DNA from: Ruminococcus sp. UBA4383
GTDB lineage: Bacteria > Bacillota > Clostridia > Oscillospirales > Ruminococcaceae
Length of the DNA: 8,250 nucleotides
Assembly (NCBI GenBank): GCA_002389995.1
Contig: DGRR01000139.1
Coordinates: 1 to 8,250, forward strand
Reading direction: 5' to 3'
Of the stretch, positions 1 to 6,185 are shown one piece after another. The position numbers and the translations under genes were made by a program. Position 1 is the stretch's first letter. Every line of letters starts with the position of its first letter. Below the pieces are notes generated by a model. It was given only the letters and a program-made list of their open reading frames with translations. It did not search any database and was not told the DNA's origin.

Positions 1-258
1 GTGGGAAGCTGGCTCGCTATCGAAAGAATCAACGAAACAGATGAATTTAAAAATTTCACCGAAGGCGATGTCCTCATGTACGATACAAAAAGAACTACCG
101 TATGCGGCGGAAAACGCCTCATCGCTACCGTGGGCGCAAGAGATATAATTATCGTCGATACCGATGATGTTCTCCTCGTCTGCTCAAAAAATGAAACGCA
201 GGACGTTAAACAGATTATCGCCCAGCTTAAAGAAAAAAACAGAAATAATCTTGTGTAA
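1..258 (+). CDS. manC: Mannose-1-phosphate guanylyltransferase, C-terminal part (5' end outside window)
   Basis: This is the end of an enzyme that makes GDP-mannose from mannose-1-phosphate and GTP in the cytoplasm. The reading frame is open from base 1. It starts with V-G-S-W-L, which matches the conserved (D)VGSW motif after the nucleotidyltransferase domain, so the GTG at base 1 is almost certainly an internal valine codon. The last ~60 residues (VCGGKRL, then DIIIVDTDDVLLVC, then a charged helix) fit the short C-terminal beta-helix region of one-domain GDP-mannose pyrophosphorylases. No cupin-type phosphomannose isomerase domain follows, so it is not the long bifunctional form. The stop codon is at 256-258, 21 nt before gmd, which uses its product. 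The assignment rests on 85 residues plus context. Other sugar-nucleotide pyrophosphorylases share the fold, but gmd next door favours GDP-mannose. Confidence 0.85.
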   Translation: MGSWLAIERINETDEFKNFTEGDVLMYDTKRTTVCGGKRLIATVGARDIIIVDTDDVLLVCSKNETQDVKQIIAQLKEKNRNNLV

Positions 259-279
259 ATCAAAAAAAGGAGATTTTTT

Positions 280-1317
280 ATGAAAAACGCACTCATCACA
301 GGCATCACAGGTCAGGACGGCTCTTATCTCGCTGAACTTCTCCTCGGAAAAGGCTACAATGTATACGGAATATGGAGAAGAAAAGCTACTGTCGATTACG
401 GCAATATTGCTCACTTAAAAGATAAGGTAAACCTCATCTATGCCGATATGACAGACCCCGTTTCCCTTATATCCGCTATGAAAATATCTCAGGCTGATGA
501 AGTGTATAACCTCGCTGCACAGTCATTCGTCGCAACAAGCTGGGATACTCCCCTCGGTACTGCCGATATTGACGCTCTCGGCGTTACAAATATGCTCGAA
601 GCTATAAGGATTGTAAAGCCCGATGCAAGATTCTATCAGGCTTCAACCTCCGAAATGTTCGGTCTTGTGCAGGAAATCCCGCAGAAAGAAACTACTCCCT
701 TCTACCCCAGAAGCCCTTACGGAGTTGCAAAGCTCTACGGTCACTGGATTACCAAAAATTACAGGGAAAGCTATAATATGTTCGCCTGCTCAGGCATTTT
801 ATTCAACCACGAATCCGAAAGACGTGGAATCGAATTTGTAACAAGAAAAATATCTCAGGCTGCCGCAAGAATAAAACTCGGCTTGCAGGACTGCGTTGAA
901 CTCGGCAATATGGACTCAAAACGTGACTGGGGTCACTCTCAGGACTACGTTAAGGCTATGTGGCTCATGCTCCAGCAGGATAAACCCGATGACTATGTAA
1001 TAGCTACAAACGAAACAAGAACCGTCCGTGAATTTGTCGAAACTGCCTTTAAACACGTCGGAATCGAAATTCAGTGGAACGGTGAGGGAATAAATGAAAC
1101 AGGCATTGACAAGGCAACAGGTAAAACTGTCGTTAAGGTAAATAAAAAATTCTTCCGCCCCGCAGAAGTTGACATACTTCTCGGAAATCCCGAAAAAGCT
1201 GAAAAAACTCTCGGCTGGAAAAGAGAAATCTCTTTCTCTCAGCTCGTCGAGAGAATGGTTAAAAACGACCTTGAAATTGCCGAAAATGAAATCAAAACAG
1301 AAAATGCACTCAGATAA
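280..1317 (+). CDS. gmd: GDP-mannose 4,6-dehydratase
   Basis: This enzyme converts GDP-D-mannose to GDP-4-keto-6-deoxy-D-mannose, the branch point for GDP-D-rhamnose, GDP-L-fucose and related sugars. It is a 345-residue extended short-chain dehydrogenase, the usual length. The N-terminal Rossmann motif is G8-I-T-G11-Q-D-G14. Catalytic residues visible by family comparison are T123 and E125 (in STSEMFG) and the Y147-x3-K151 pair (in SPYGVAKLYGHW). The family motif LFNHESERRG follows, then a GDP-binding C-terminal region with the motif KFFRPAEVD. The start is the ATG at 280, seven nt after a clear AAGGAG at 267-272. It lies between the GDP-mannose-forming enzyme and a run of glycosyltransferases, and a matching reductase is encoded at 3948, so its product is probably used within this operon. 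No residue expected of an active enzyme looks missing. Confidence 0.96.
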   Translation: MKNALITGITGQDGSYLAELLLGKGYNVYGIWRRKATVDYGNIAHLKDKVNLIYADMTDPVSLISAMKISQADEVYNLAAQSFVATSWDTPLGTADIDALGVTNMLEAIRIVKPDARFYQASTSEMFGLVQEIPQKETTPFYPRSPYGVAKLYGHWITKNYRESYNMFACSGILFNHESERRGIEFVTRKISQAAARIKLGLQDCVELGNMDSKRDWGHSQDYVKAMWLMLQQDKPDDYVIATNETRTVREFVETAFKHVGIEIQWNGEGINETGIDKATGKTVVKVNKKFFRPAEVDILLGNPEKAEKTLGWKREISFSQLVERMVKNDLEIAENEIKTENALR

Positions 1318-1331
1318 ACCAAAATTTCTGA

Positions 1332-1377
1332 CAAGAGGTCTGCTGACATACGCTTATCGACCTCTTGATAAGGGAGG
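1332..1377 (+). promoter_or_regulatory. Competing hairpins in the leader of the 81-residue protein gene
   Basis: This gap between gmd and the next gene contains three pairings that exclude one another. (A) CAAGAGGTC at 1332-1340 is perfectly complementary to GACCTCTTG at 1359-1367. (B) CTTATC at 1353-1358 pairs with GATAAG at 1367-1372. (C) CCTCTT at 1361-1366 pairs with GGGAGG at 1372-1377 (two G-U pairs), covering the ribosome binding site AGGGAGG at 1371-1377. Pairing A uses up the strand that would mask the binding site in C, so it would leave the site free. No U-run follows, so this is not a standard terminator. A role in tuning translation of the downstream gene is inferred. The pairings themselves are seen in the sequence. 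Confidence 0.4.
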
Positions 1378-1383
1378 AATATT

Positions 1384-1629
1384 ATGGATCTTAAAACTTC
1401 GTTCTTTGGATATGACATGGAAATCGTTCTCGGAAGATTTGAACGTCTCAGAAAAATTCTCGACCAGATAGATGAAAGAAAAATCAATAAAGATACTGCA
1501 CTCAATCTCTTTGATGCAATAACAGCCGAACCCATAAGACGCAGACTTACAGGCTTCAACAGAAAATCTGTCGATGCCGCATTCGCAAGCATAAGAGAAC
1601 AGCTTGTAAATTATCAGCCGCAAAGATGA
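1384..1629 (+). CDS. Small protein with two DivIVA-like motifs, function unknown
   Basis: This 81-residue, soluble, mostly helical protein has no signal peptide and no membrane segment. I do not recognise it as a named family. It contains an internal repeat: residues 7-26 (FFGYDMEIVLGRFERLRKIL) and 55-74 (LTGFNRKSVDAAFASIREQL) line up without gaps, sharing G, an aromatic residue, D/N, V, F, L/I, R and L at the same places. Each copy resembles the short GYD-x2-EV-x2-FL motif at the N terminus of DivIVA-type proteins, but the long coiled coil of DivIVA is absent. The ATG at 1384 follows AGGGAGG (1371-1377) by six nt. Its stop overlaps the start of the next glycosyltransferase gene as ATGA, so the two are probably translationally coupled. 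A scaffold or adaptor role in glycan assembly is possible but is only an inference. Confidence 0.8.
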   Translation: MDLKTSFFGYDMEIVLGRFERLRKILDQIDERKINKDTALNLFDAITAEPIRRRLTGFNRKSVDAAFASIREQLVNYQPQR

Positions 1630-2783
1630 AAAGACTGAATATTGCTTTTGATGCTGTCCCGCTTGTAAGCGATAAAATGACGGGTATAGGCTGGTGTGAA
1701 GCCGGTCAGACTATGGCTATGGCTGCACTTCACCCCGAAAACAGATATTCATATAACTATTTTTCCCGAAAAGACCACCATGTAAAACGTGAAAGAATAA
1801 AACCGTTCGCAGGAAAAAATATATCCCTGAACTGTTCGCACTTCTCAGGATATGTCTACCGTGCCGCAAGCACGTTTCTGCCCATTCCTTACAGCGCATT
1901 TTTCGGAGAAAAAGCCGATATAACCCATTTTTTCAATTATATCGCTCCCTACGGTGTCCACGGAAAAACTGTCATAACCGTCCATGATATGGTATACAAG
2001 GCTTTCCCCGAAACCGTAAGGGCAAGGACAAAGTATATGCTCGATACGGGACTTAAAAAATCTATGCAGAGAGCAGATATTGTTGTAACTGATTCATTCT
2101 TTTCAAAGACTGAAATAATTAAATATTTTCCCGAACATAAACACAAAATAAGAGTTGTACACTGCGGTGTTGATATGAATAAGTTCAGACCGTGCGACAA
2201 CCCCGAAAAAATTACCCGTGTCAGAAAATCCCTCGGCATAAACGGTGAATACTTTCTCTATCTCGGCACTATCGAACCCCGCAAAAACCTTGAAAGACTT
2301 ATAGAGGCTTACTCAATCTTTGTAAAAAAGATAAACGAAAAGCCTCCCTTTCTTGTGCTTGCAGGCGCAAAAGGCTGGCTGTATGACAGTATATTCCGGA
2401 AAGTAAAAGACCTCGGTCTTTCGGAAAATGTCATATTCACCCAGTATGTCCCCTCGGAATTTATAAATCCCCTGATGTGCGGTGCGATTTCTTTTGTGTT
2501 TCCGTCAATATATGAGGGATTCGGTATGCCTCCCCTCGAAGCTATGGCTTGCGGAGTACCCGTGCTTTCATCGGATTCCGCATCACTGCCGGAAGTTACG
2601 GCTGACTGTGCTGTAATATGCGATGCATATTCATGCGAAAGTATTGCGGACGGTCTTTTCAGACTCTATTCAGATGACGAACTGCGGAAAGACCTCAGCA
2701 AACGTGGAATTGAACGTGCCAAAAAATTTACATGGGAAAAATCCGCAGAATGTCTCTATAATGTCTATAAGGAGCTTTTTTGA
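1626..2783 (+). CDS. Glycosyltransferase family 4 (probable mannosyl/rhamnosyltransferase)
   Basis: This 385-residue GT-B-fold, retaining glycosyltransferase would use a nucleotide-sugar donor, probably GDP-mannose or GDP-D-rhamnose made by the neighbouring genes. The N-terminal acceptor domain covers about residues 1-195. It includes KTVITVHDMVYKAFPE, a pattern common in GT4 mannosyltransferases. The C-terminal donor domain begins near FLYLGTIEPRKNLERLIEAY, with R219 and K220 in the conserved phosphate-contacting segment. The EX7E motif is E297-GFGMPPL-E305, followed by ACGVPVL. No membrane segment is visible, so it is probably cytoplasmic or peripheral to the membrane. Its ATG at 1626 overlaps the preceding stop by four nt (ATGA). 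Family membership is clear. Donor, acceptor and linkage cannot be read from the sequence. Polysaccharide clusters for D-rhamnan in Pseudomonas likewise carry several GT4 enzymes next to gmd and rmd. Confidence 0.93.
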   Translation: MKRLNIAFDAVPLVSDKMTGIGWCEAGQTMAMAALHPENRYSYNYFSRKDHHVKRERIKPFAGKNISLNCSHFSGYVYRAASTFLPIPYSAFFGEKADITHFFNYIAPYGVHGKTVITVHDMVYKAFPETVRARTKYMLDTGLKKSMQRADIVVTDSFFSKTEIIKYFPEHKHKIRVVHCGVDMNKFRPCDNPEKITRVRKSLGINGEYFLYLGTIEPRKNLERLIEAYSIFVKKINEKPPFLVLAGAKGWLYDSIFRKVKDLGLSENVIFTQYVPSEFINPLMCGAISFVFPSIYEGFGMPPLEAMACGVPVLSSDSASLPEVTADCAVICDAYSCESIADGLFRLYSDDELRKDLSKRGIERAKKFTWEKSAECLYNVYKELF

Positions 2784-3937
2784 TGAATTTCAGCAATTTT
2801 ACAGATAAATCAAATAAAAAAATCAGAATACTTGAAGTGAATAAAGCCTATTACCCCCATGTCGGAGGTATAGAAAGTCTTGTGAGACAGTATTCCGAAA
2901 AATTAAGCGAAATCGAAAATACTGAAACAGATGTGCTTGTATGCCGTGAAAATTTCGGAAAAACCTATTCGGAAAGAATAAACGGTATCCATGTCACAAG
3001 GGCAGGCAGTATGGGAACATATTTTTCATGTCCTGTATCCCTTTCATTTATAAAATTATTTAAACAAATGTCAAAAAATGCAGACGCCGTGCATATACAC
3101 GTCCCCTTTCCGCTTGCGGATATAGCTTTGATTCTTTCAGGATATAAGGGAAAAGTAATCGTTTCATGGCACAGCGATATTGTAAGGCAGAAAAAACTTA
3201 TGTTTTTCTATAAACCTGTCATGAAAAAACTTTTAGAACGTGCAGACTGCATAATAACCGCTACCGAAGGTCATATCAGCGGTTCGGACTACCTGCATGA
3301 ATACAGGAATAAATGCATCGTTATCCCATACGGAATAAACCCCGAAAATTACCTTTCCGTGAAGCCCGCCCCTGTACTCACCGAAAAATGTACCTATAAA
3401 AACAGCATAAAAGTATTCTTTACAGGCAGACTTGTATATTACAAGGGCGTTGATGTGCTGATAAAGGCTTTCACAAAAGTCAAAAACTGCGAACTCTTTA
3501 TCTCAGGTACGGGAAAACTTGAAAACGAATTAAAAGAAATGACAAAAAAATATCATATTGAAGATATAGTGCATTTCCTCGGATTTCTGCCCGATGAACA
3601 GCTTAAACAGGCTTACAGGGACTGCGATATATTTGTATTGCCTTCCGTACTCAAAAGCGAAGCTTTCGGAATCGTTCAGCTCGAAGCTATGGTCTGCGGA
3701 AAACCTGTCATAAATACACGCCTTGATTCAGGTGTGCCTTATGTGAGCATTCACGGAAAGACAGGCTTTACTGTCGCTCCGTCAAACCCTGCACAGCTCG
3801 CAAAAGCAATAAATGTCCTCGCAAGAAATAAAAAACTGCGTGAAAAATTCGGTGAAAATGCCGCTCTGCGTGCGAAAAAAGTTTTCAATGAAAAAAATGT
3901 CATCGAAAAACTCCATGAAGTCCTCACAGAAGATTAA
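2783..3937 (+). CDS. Glycosyltransferase family 4, second copy-type enzyme
   Basis: This is a 384-residue GT4 enzyme, different in sequence from its upstream neighbour. The N terminus carries KAYYPHVGGIESLVRQYSEKL-like glycine-rich sequence, typical of GT4 acceptor domains. HIHVPFPLADIAL and VSWHSDIVRQKKLM follow, the latter similar to mannosyl/rhamnosyltransferases of polysaccharide clusters. The donor domain starts around FFTGRLVYYKGVDVLIKAF. The EX7E motif is E293-AFGIVQL-E301, then VCGKPVI. I chose the ATG at 2783, which shares its A with the upstream stop (TGATG). AAGGAG at 2769-2774 lies eight nt before it. A TTG at 2780 in the same frame is closer to that site and less likely. It probably adds a second sugar, or the same sugar in another linkage, to the glycan served by this operon. 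The precise specificity is unknown. Confidence 0.92.
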   Translation: MNFSNFTDKSNKKIRILEVNKAYYPHVGGIESLVRQYSEKLSEIENTETDVLVCRENFGKTYSERINGIHVTRAGSMGTYFSCPVSLSFIKLFKQMSKNADAVHIHVPFPLADIALILSGYKGKVIVSWHSDIVRQKKLMFFYKPVMKKLLERADCIITATEGHISGSDYLHEYRNKCIVIPYGINPENYLSVKPAPVLTEKCTYKNSIKVFFTGRLVYYKGVDVLIKAFTKVKNCELFISGTGKLENELKEMTKKYHIEDIVHFLGFLPDEQLKQAYRDCDIFVLPSVLKSEAFGIVQLEAMVCGKPVINTRLDSGVPYVSIHGKTGFTVAPSNPAQLAKAINVLARNKKLREKFGENAALRAKKVFNEKNVIEKLHEVLTED

Positions 3938-3947
3938 GAGGTGAATT

Positions 3948-4874
3948 ATGAAATCACTTATAATAGGCGGCGCAGGCTTTGCAGGCGGATACCTTATAAA
4001 TGAACTATCTGCATCAGGTCACAAGGTCTGTGCTACCTGCCTGACAAATGAAAAAATAAATCAGGAATGTATCGTCAGAAATCTCGATATAACGGATAAA
4101 AATGCAGTTTATCAGATTATAGAGGAATTTTCACCCGATTGTATATATCACCTCGCTGCACAGAGTTCTGTTTCGTTATCATGGAAAAATCCTCAGCTTA
4201 CCACTGAAATAAATGTCATAGGCGCAATAAATGTCCTCGAAGCTGTAAAAAATTTTAAAAATATAAGGCTCGTTCTAATCGGCTCAGGCGAAGAATACGG
4301 CTTTATCCGTGAAAATGCCTGCCCGCTCAGAGAATCCGAACCCCTTAACCCCGGAAATATTTACGCCGCTACAAAAGCCTGTCAGGAAATGATTGGCAAA
4401 ATCTATTCGAGAGCATATAAAATGGATATAATATCTGTAAGAGCATTTAACCATTCAGGTGCAGGTCAGTCGGATATCTTTGTTATATCCGATTTCTGCC
4501 GCCAGATTGCCGAAATAGAAAAAAATATCCGTCAGCCCGAAATTTCTGTCGGAAATCTCTCCGCCATGCGTGACTTTACAGATGTGCGTGATGTAGTCCG
4601 TGCTTACAGGCTTCTCGCTGAAAAAGGCATATCAGGAAAAATATATAATGTCGGACGTGGAAAAGCCGTAAGTATACAGTATATCCTCGATACCGCCCTC
4701 TCCTTTACAGACAAAAATATATCCGTTGTCCGTGACCCGAAAAAAATGAGAGCCTCGGATATTCCGATAATTGAACCCGATGTATCTGAAATTTTCCGTG
4801 ATACGGGCTGGAAAGCCGAAATATCTATGGAACAGACTATCAGAGATACTCTCAACTATTGGAGAAATCATTGA
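3948..4874 (+). CDS. rmd: GDP-4-keto-6-deoxy-D-mannose reductase (GDP-D-rhamnose synthase type)
   Basis: This extended short-chain dehydrogenase of 308 residues would reduce the gmd product at C4 with NAD(P)H to give GDP-D-rhamnose. The Rossmann motif is G7-GA-G10-FA-G13. The substrate region has YHLAAQSSVSLSW. The catalytic region has S113 in IGSGEEYG and the pair Y139-AAT-K143, followed by RAFNHSGAGQ and the later MRDFTDVRD motif. These match RMD-type reductases. The motifs of the GDP-L-fucose synthase family (SSCIYP-type) are absent, so epimerase-reductase activity is unlikely. GDP-6-deoxy-talose synthases are close relatives with opposite C4 outcome and cannot be excluded by eye. The ATG at 3948 follows AAGAGGTG, which overlaps the upstream stop, leaving a 10-nt gap between genes. 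The pairing with gmd is the main support for the pathway. Confidence 0.87.
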   Translation: MKSLIIGGAGFAGGYLINELSASGHKVCATCLTNEKINQECIVRNLDITDKNAVYQIIEEFSPDCIYHLAAQSSVSLSWKNPQLTTEINVIGAINVLEAVKNFKNIRLVLIGSGEEYGFIRENACPLRESEPLNPGNIYAATKACQEMIGKIYSRAYKMDIISVRAFNHSGAGQSDIFVISDFCRQIAEIEKNIRQPEISVGNLSAMRDFTDVRDVVRAYRLLAEKGISGKIYNVGRGKAVSIQYILDTALSFTDKNISVVRDPKKMRASDIPIIEPDVSEIFRDTGWKAEISMEQTIRDTLNYWRNH

Positions 4875-4907
4875 CTTTTTAATATAACAAAAGGAAGTGA
4901 AAACTGA

Positions 4908-5249
4908 ATGTCAGATTACAGGCTTACAAACGAAAAAATGAAAACCTATGACGGCGAAGCCCCCACTCTTTTCAAAACAGGCGCAAAATTAGCCGAAATA
5001 GGCGAAAAACAAAATATCGCAAATGAATCCCTCGCCGCCAATGTAAACTCCCTCATAAAGCGTGTCTGCGCCCTCGAAGAACAACATTTGCAGACTGTCG
5101 AAATTATGAAGAAAATCGCAAATGAATTAAATTCTTTCAAAAAAGAACTCGACCGCCTGCGGCTTTCAGATAAACTCAATACAAACGCTGTCGAAAGACT
5201 CGACAGAGCCGTGAAAATGCTTCAGGAAATAAACAGCGAAAATCAATAA
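4908..5249 (+). CDS. Small coiled-coil protein, function unknown
   Basis: This 113-residue protein has no recognised family. Residues ~27-110 are rich in E, K, L, A and N with hydrophobic residues at heptad-like spacing (for example SLIKRVCALEEQHL and LNSFKKELDRLRL), so a helical coiled coil is likely. The first ~25 residues are polar and carry two tyrosines. There is no signal peptide or membrane segment, and a single cysteine at about residue 53. The ATG at 4908 is preceded by AAGGAAG (4891-4897) at a 10-nt spacing, and the gene starts 33 nt after rmd, so it is probably the last gene of the polysaccharide operon. Base use resembles that of its neighbours. No terminator is visible directly behind it. 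It may be an assembly or tethering factor, but nothing in the sequence shows this. Confidence 0.75.
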   Translation: MSDYRLTNEKMKTYDGEAPTLFKTGAKLAEIGEKQNIANESLAANVNSLIKRVCALEEQHLQTVEIMKKIANELNSFKKELDRLRLSDKLNTNAVERLDRAVKMLQEINSENQ

Positions 5250-5275
5250 TTTTTGCATAAATTTCTGTGAAACAC

Positions 5276-5304
5276 TTGACTTTAAGACGATTTTGTTATA
5301 TTAT
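5276..5304 (+). promoter_or_regulatory. Probable sigma-A-type promoter of the ATP synthase operon
   Basis: TTGACT at 5276-5281 and TATTAT at 5299-5304 are separated by exactly 17 nt, close to the housekeeping consensus (TTGACA/TATAAT). A perfect TATAAT also lies at 5302-5307, but 20 nt from the -35 box. The region is very AT-rich. Transcription would start near G5311, giving a leader of about 119 nt before atpB. It sits in the only sizeable gap of the window, between the polysaccharide genes and the ATP synthase genes. Confidence 0.72.
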
Positions 5305-5310
5305 AATATT

Positions 5311-5354
5311 GTCGGAAAAAGTGTATTTTTATATCTGCTTTGTTTAATTCCGAC
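5311..5354 (+). promoter_or_regulatory. Inverted repeat at the 5' end of the atp leader RNA
   Basis: GTCGGAA at 5311-5317 is perfectly complementary to TTCCGAC at 5348-5354, enclosing 30 nt. The left arm begins at the expected transcription start of the promoter at 5276-5304, so the RNA would carry this stem at its very 5' end. It could protect the transcript, or it could be an operator or part of an attenuator. TCCG at 5349-5352 could alternatively pair weakly (4 bp) with CGGA at 5368-5371, inside the terminator stem that follows. Confidence 0.4.
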
Positions 5355-5365
5355 CTGACTGAATC

Positions 5366-5389
5366 AACGGAGATTTACTCTCCGTTTTT
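5366..5389 (+). terminator. Intrinsic terminator hairpin inside the atp leader
   Basis: AACGGAGA at 5366-5373 pairs perfectly with TCTCCGTT at 5379-5386, with loop TTTAC. The T-rich tract TTTTTGTATTTTT runs from 5385. This is a good Rho-independent terminator shape on the + strand. It ends about 40 nt before atpB, downstream of the predicted promoter. It could therefore be an attenuator of the ATP synthase operon, the end of a ~80-nt leader RNA, or the terminator of the polysaccharide operon, which has no other visible one. It is partly T-rich rather than a pure U-run, so efficiency may be incomplete. Confidence 0.65.
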
Positions 5390-5429
5390 GTATTTTTATC
5401 ATATATTTCCACAGAAAGAAGGTGTTTTT

Positions 5430-6119
5430 ATGGATATAGGCGAAAAGCTCAAAGAAGAACTTGAATGTCGTGTGGCATTTACAATTCCTGTGTTCGGAGG
5501 TATCCCCGTCCCTGAATCGTGCGTCATAACGTGGGTGATTATGCTCATTGTAGTCATCGCTTCAATACTTATGGTGAGAAAACTCAAAAAAGTCCCCACA
5601 GGTTCACAATGCCTTCTCGAAATAGGCATAAACTGGATGAATAATTTTTTCCTCGAAATACTCGGTCCGAGAGGTAAAAAATATCTCCCCATACTCGAAA
5701 CTTTCCTTATTTATATCGGAATTTCCAATATAATAGGTCTTTTCGGTCTGCGCCCGCCTACAAAAGATTTAGGCGTGACGGCTACACTCGCAATTTTTTC
5801 AATACTGCTGATACAGTACAGCGGAATCAGAGAAAAAGGCTTCGGAGGCTGGCTGAAAAGCTTCAAAGAACCTATGGGTCTGCTCCTGCCTATGAATATT
5901 CTCGAACTCCTGATAAAGCCGCTCTCGCTTTGTATGCGACTTTTCGGAAACGTTCTGGGCGCATTCGTAGTCATGGAACTTATAAAAATGGTTCTCCCCG
6001 TAGGACTTCCACTCGTTTTCAGTTTCTACTTTGATATTTTTGACGGCTGTATTCAGGCATACGTCTTTGTGTTCCTTACCTCTCTGTTCATGTCGGAGGC
6101 TATGGAAGAAGCAGAATAA
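5430..6119 (+). CDS. atpB: ATP synthase F0 subunit a
   Basis: This is the membrane subunit that forms the two ion half-channels beside the c-ring of F-type ATP synthase. It has 229 residues with several hydrophobic segments (about 31-49, 86-106, 115-130, 150-190 and 190-222). The essential arginine is R170 in MRLFGN, and the conserved late glutamine is Q209 in IQAYVFVFLTSLF. By eye, the E. coli E219 position is phenylalanine here (F179) and the H245 position is aspartate (D202), so the helper acids are arranged differently from E. coli. I chose the ATG at 5430, seven nt after AAGAAGG (5416-5422). The same frame runs up to a TTG at 5340, but that stretch overlaps the terminator hairpin and does not look like subunit a. 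It is the first gene of the operon, with no atpI directly before it. Confidence 0.94.
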   Translation: MDIGEKLKEELECRVAFTIPVFGGIPVPESCVITWVIMLIVVIASILMVRKLKKVPTGSQCLLEIGINWMNNFFLEILGPRGKKYLPILETFLIYIGISNIIGLFGLRPPTKDLGVTATLAIFSILLIQYSGIREKGFGGWLKSFKEPMGLLLPMNILELLIKPLSLCMRLFGNVLGAFVVMELIKMVLPVGLPLVFSFYFDIFDGCIQAYVFVFLTSLFMSEAMEEAE

Positions 6120-6144
6120 TATAAAAAGTTTAAAATTAAAATTA

Positions 6145-6163
6145 TGCCGTAAAATTTATGGCA
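6145..6163 (+). repeat. Hairpin between atpB and atpE
   Basis: TGCCGTAA at 6145-6152 pairs with TTTATGGCA at 6155-6163: eight base pairs including one G-U, with a three-nt loop. It lies in a very AT-rich 66-nt gap, just ahead of the atpE ribosome binding site GGAGG (6173-6177), and no U-run follows. An RNA processing, stability or translation-enhancing role for the highly expressed c subunit is plausible. The fold is seen and the role is inferred. Confidence 0.45.
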
Positions 6164-6185
6164 GTATATAATGGAGGTAATTATT

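Noticed and set aside
1169..1471. 100-codon + strand frame spanning the end of gmd
   Set aside because: It overlaps gmd and the next gene in another frame, with no binding site and no protein-like pattern.
2780..2782. TTG start for the second glycosyltransferase
   Set aside because: The adjacent ATG at 2783 has better spacing (eight nt) from AAGGAG and forms the common TGATG overlap.
4871..4899. TTGACT at the end of rmd as a -35 box
   Set aside because: No -10-like hexamer occurs at 16-18 nt, where there is a ribosome binding site instead.
5374..5402. Second promoter TTTACT-N17-TATCAT within and after the terminator
   Set aside because: Spacing is right, but both boxes are weak matches and the -35 lies in the hairpin loop. 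The upstream TTGACT/TATTAT is clearly better. It remains an alternative if atp transcription starts near 5409.
5340..5429. N-terminal extension of subunit a from a TTG at 5340
   Set aside because: The stretch overlaps the terminator hairpin, has no ribosome binding site and does not resemble subunit a. The ATG at 5430 has AAGAAGG seven nt upstream.
6171..6185. Earlier ATG for atpE at 6171
   Set aside because: It lies in the ribosome binding site (ATGGAGG) that serves the ATG at 6186, and it adds residues not seen in subunit c.
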